64,000 bases of DNA from Lepus europaeus (lineage: Eukaryota; Chordata; Mammalia; Lagomorpha; Leporidae): contig NC_084827.1 of assembly GCF_033115175.1 (NCBI RefSeq), positions 183,015,388-183,079,387 on the forward strand, written 5' to 3'. The translations under genes were made by a program, and so were the position numbers. Shown here one piece after another: positions 60,860-64,000 of the stretch (position 1 is its first letter; each line of letters starts with the position of its first letter). The notes under the pieces were generated by a model. The model ran no database searches, had not been told where the DNA came from, and worked only from the letters and a program-made list of their open reading frames with translations.

Positions 60860-62326
60860 GACCTGCCTTCCTGTCTGTCCCTCCTCTTCCTGGGCGCCCT
60901 GGCATGGGGCCGGCCCGTGGGCAGCACAGACCTGAGGACAGGCCCCGACCCCCCAGGAGCCCCCCAGCCCTTGGCAGACCTGGGCCCCTGAAGGAGGCCA
61001 CGTGCCACCCCTGGCCCGGGCCCGTGCTCCGTGTCTCTGGCCAAAGCCCAGCCTGGACTGGAGGACAAGGAGGAGGTGTGGATGGCGGGCTCGAGCCTGT
61101 GGGACCTGTGGGACCTGTGGGATGGGTCCCGGGCGGGGGGGGGGTCACCATCAAGGACGGGGCTGTGGGGTGGATGGCAGCAGGACCCGGCTGTGACAGG
61201 GTGCTGGTGGTGCTGGGGAGGGGGCTGCATCTGGGGGCTGCACAGTCTCCCATATGAGCAATGTGCTGGGGGCCAGGAATTACCCCCAGCAGCACCCCAC
61301 TTCCAGAAGCAAACAGAAGGCCCTGACACCACCACCATGCAGCCTTCCTGGCTGGGTCGGCCCTGTCTCTGTTTTTTGGTGACTCAGCTCTCCCCACTTT
61401 CATAGGTCTCATGGAGACTCCGGCTGCCCAGGCACGGCCAGCCCGCCTGCCCCAGAGCCCACAGCAGCCACACAGCACTTAGAACTGTGGTGGCTGTGAC
61501 CGTCACGGTCCTTGCCCTGGCTCCGTGTCCCCCGTGGCAGGGAGTGTCCTTCAGCCACATCTCTGTGGTGCCGCCTCTGCCACAGCCCATGGTCTGCACG
61601 GGCTGCAGCCTCTTCCCCTGGACCCCCTGGCCTCGGCAGCCACCCCAGGCGAGCTTTGCCCGAGGCTGCGCCACATCCCAGGGGCTCTGTTGACACCAGG
61701 GCCGATGCGAGGCCTCAGCCACAGCAGCTCAGAGGCTGAAGTCCACCCAGCAATGCTGGCTGCTCGGGCGCCCGGCCAGGTGGAGGAACATCCCCTGTGT
61801 CGCCGGCACCTGGCTGGGGACAGGGGAGCTCGGGAGGCCGTGCACCCTTTGCCCCTCTCTGGCCCCATGGGCAATCTGGCACCGAGGCAGGAGTGCTGGG
61901 ACAGAGCACATGGCTGGAGGCACAAGCTGACCATGGAGCCAGGATGTGACCGCCACAAAGGGACCAGGGCTGGCTGCAGGATCCCCAGCCTCCACCTGCA
62001 CAGGGTTCTCCCAATCCCCAGGCCGTGCCCTGTGCCGTCCACACCCCCACACGCTTCTGTCCCATCCTCTGCTCTGACGGGGGCTCCTCCCCCGAGGCCA
62101 GCTGTGGATGGAAGCTGAGGGGACTTCTCAGGGGACTTCAGGCACTGAGAGTTCCACCTGGGGCATCACTGGCAGTGTGAAGCCAGCACCCGCACCAACC
62201 AAACAGCCCCAGGAAAAGGCTGGCAGAGCCCCCAGAAGGGGACCACGGACACAAATGGTCACGGTCTCAGACACGCGTGAAACAAAAACAGGTGGTTATG
62301 GAAAAGAACCAGGCGGAGACCTTGAG
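60860..62326. other. Intergenic right of RNPEPL1
   Basis: No coding exon recognised. By synteny CAPN10 would follow, but no calpain sequence is visible before the window ends. Confidence 0.5.
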
Positions 62327-62592
62327 AATTTTTTATTTTTTTAATTCATTTATTCAAAAGGTAGAGTGACACAGGTTTTCTATCTGCTGGTTCACTCCCC
62401 AGATGGGCACAATGCCCAGGGCTGGGCCAGGCTGAAGCCAGGAGCCAGGAGCTTCTTTCAGGTCTCCCACGTGGGTGCAGGGGCCCAAGGACTTGGGCCA
62501 CCTCCCACTGCTTTCCCAGGTGCATTTGCAGGGAGCTGGGTGGGAAGTGGAGCAGCCGGGGTGCATGCCAGCACCCGGATCACATGCTGGCC
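62327..62592 (-). mobile_element. CSINE, minus orientation
   Basis: TTTTTTAATTCATTTATTCA, TCTGCTGGTTCACTCCCCAG, GAAGCCAGGAGCCAGGAGCT and GGAAGTGGAGCAGCCGGGGT are reverse CSINE landmarks. Confidence 0.93.
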
Positions 62593-63607
62593 CCTTGGAG
62601 ATCTTTGAAAGGCAGCCGTGAAAATAAAAAAGGAAAACAAAGCCCAGTTGTCACCATGAAGATGTGACTGGGGGGTGGGACTATCAGGCCCACGAGGGAC
62701 AGCAGAGGCCTCACGCAGGATGAGGACACTGGGCCCGACCCAACCTGCAGGACCTCAGCCACTGCAGACCTGACGCCCTTCCGGTGCGGAATACGCGTGG
62801 CCGGCATTCCTGCACCTCCCCAGGCAGAGCTGCGGTCCTGGGCTGCAGAGCCGGCTGGACCAGGGTTAAGGTTGGGGGAGGGGCAGGTAGGACGCGAGCA
62901 GGCACGACACTGCCAGATTCGGCATCTGCACAGGACGCCAGGAGAAGCCCTGGTGGACCCCAAGGGGCAGCTGCGCCAAGGAAAAGCAATCCTTAGAACT
63001 CACGGCCTGGGGGCCACGGGGCGACCAGGCAGGCGTCCCTGCTGTCCACACACGTCCTGCCTCTCGGGGCCTCCCCTGCCCAAGACCACAGCCTCTTTTC
63101 CTTCCAGGTCTTCCCCTCCCCCCTCCTCTGCTCCTCCCCTCTTCCTCCTCCCCCAGCACGTCCCACTCGGCCAGGTTGACCCAGCACATGCACCCAGCCA
63201 GGTGTCTCCCGCGTGGAGCTGTTCCTGGCTGAGACCACGCCCTCGGCTCCTAAGGCTACATTGTTACTCTGGATACTCACCTGGCTCTGGGCAGGGAAGT
63301 GACAGCTAACCGTGGAGCCTGGTGAGGTGGGGCTCAGCACAGGACCTGAGAGGAGCTTTTAATGGCACAGGGCAGAGTGCTAGGGAGATCAGTCAGCCAC
63401 CCACGCCCAGATAAAGCGCTCCTCGTTCAAGGTGAGCGAGCACAGAGGGAAGCTCCCCGGTGTGCAGCAGGCACAGCGCCTGCTCAGGGGTTGATGTCAA
63501 CGCGCAGTGTCCCTGGGAAGCTAAGAGCACACGACCATTTGGGGCCGAGCTCCAGGGGCAAGGTTCCTGAAACCAACATGTGTTACATTTATAATGGGAA
63601 AAATAAG
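62593..63607. other. Intergenic
   Basis: Unique sequence with a pyrimidine-rich tract near 63,090-63,160; no gene recognised. Confidence 0.4.
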
Positions 63608-63931
63608 GTTTTTTTTTTTTTTTTTAAAGATTTATTTACTTACTGAAAGGCAGAGTTAGATCTTCCATCCGCTGGTTCACTCCCCAACTGACTGCAATGG
63701 CAGAGGCTGGGCCAGGTGGAAGCCAGGAGCCGGGACCTCCATCCGGGCTCCCACATGGTGGCAGGGGCCCCAGCACTCGGGCCATCTTCCCTCCCTTCCC
63801 AGGATGCTCTCCCAGCTCATTAGCAGGGAGCTGGCTTGGAAGTGGAGCAGCCAGGACTTGAACCAGTGCTCTTATAGGGTGCTGACTTCGCAGGCAGTGG
63901 TTTAACCTGCTGTACCACAACGCCAGACCCC
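63608..63931 (-). mobile_element. CSINE, minus orientation, full length
   Basis: T-run, AAAGATTTATTTACTTACTG, CCGCTGGTTCACTCCCCAAC, GGAAGCCAGGAGCCGGGACC and CTGCTGTACCACAACGCCAG mark a nearly complete reverse-oriented CSINE. Confidence 0.96.
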
Positions 63932-64000
63932 AAGAACTTTATCTAAAATCACCCAGAAAGACTGTCCCTCTACCTGCAGTGAGCTAAGTGTGCGGCTGCC

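Noticed and set aside
60860-64000. 5' end of CAPN10 expected by synteny
   Set aside because: No calpain-like exon could be recognised before the end of the window.

Overview
The window looks like nuclear DNA of a lagomorph, most likely rabbit or a close relative. It carries many copies of the lagomorph tRNA-derived CSINE, an L1 fragment, two solo retroviral LTRs and intron-containing vertebrate genes. The gene content and order (ANKMY1 on minus, DUSP28 and RNPEPL1 on plus) match the order I know from human 2q37.3, a subtelomeric, repeat-rich region. The species call is inferred from the SINE family; no search was run.

Layout. 1-7,700 is intergenic, with two large minisatellites. About 7,705-48,020 is ANKMY1 on the minus strand. 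Sixteen coding exons can be placed with consistent splice phases, giving 991 complete codons: MORN repeats, then ankyrin repeats, then a C-terminal MYND zinc finger. The short terminal coding exon could not be placed, but an AATAAA lies at 7,725-7,730. A GC-rich region (about 47.6-50.1 kb) separates the ATG of ANKMY1 from the ATG of DUSP28 (49,356), 1.3 kb away and divergent. DUSP28 has two exons and encodes 198 residues. RNPEPL1 (53,452-60,246) has eleven coding exons and encodes 713 residues of an M1-family aminopeptidase; a likely polyadenylation signal is at 60,836. The rest, to 64,000, is intergenic with two minus-strand CSINEs.

The striking feature is the density of tandem arrays, more than twenty, taking up a large part of ANKMY1's introns. 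In at least four introns (ANKMY1 exons 3, 8 and 14, and DUSP28 exon 1), and probably after exon 12, the array starts at the 5' splice site. Its unit contains the 3' end of the exon plus the donor, so the pre-mRNA carries many tandem copies of an authentic-looking donor. Other points of interest are a GC-AG intron in ANKMY1, a duplicated acceptor and exon start inside an RNPEPL1 intron, a minisatellite that grew inside a SINE, an L1 with an inverted 5' part later hit by a SINE, and two inverted solo LTRs that differ in enhancer-repeat number.

The three genes are neighbours, not a pathway: a scaffold-like MORN/ankyrin/MYND protein, an atypical small dual-specificity phosphatase and an aminopeptidase B-like metalloprotease. 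The very long open frames within the repeat arrays are not genes.
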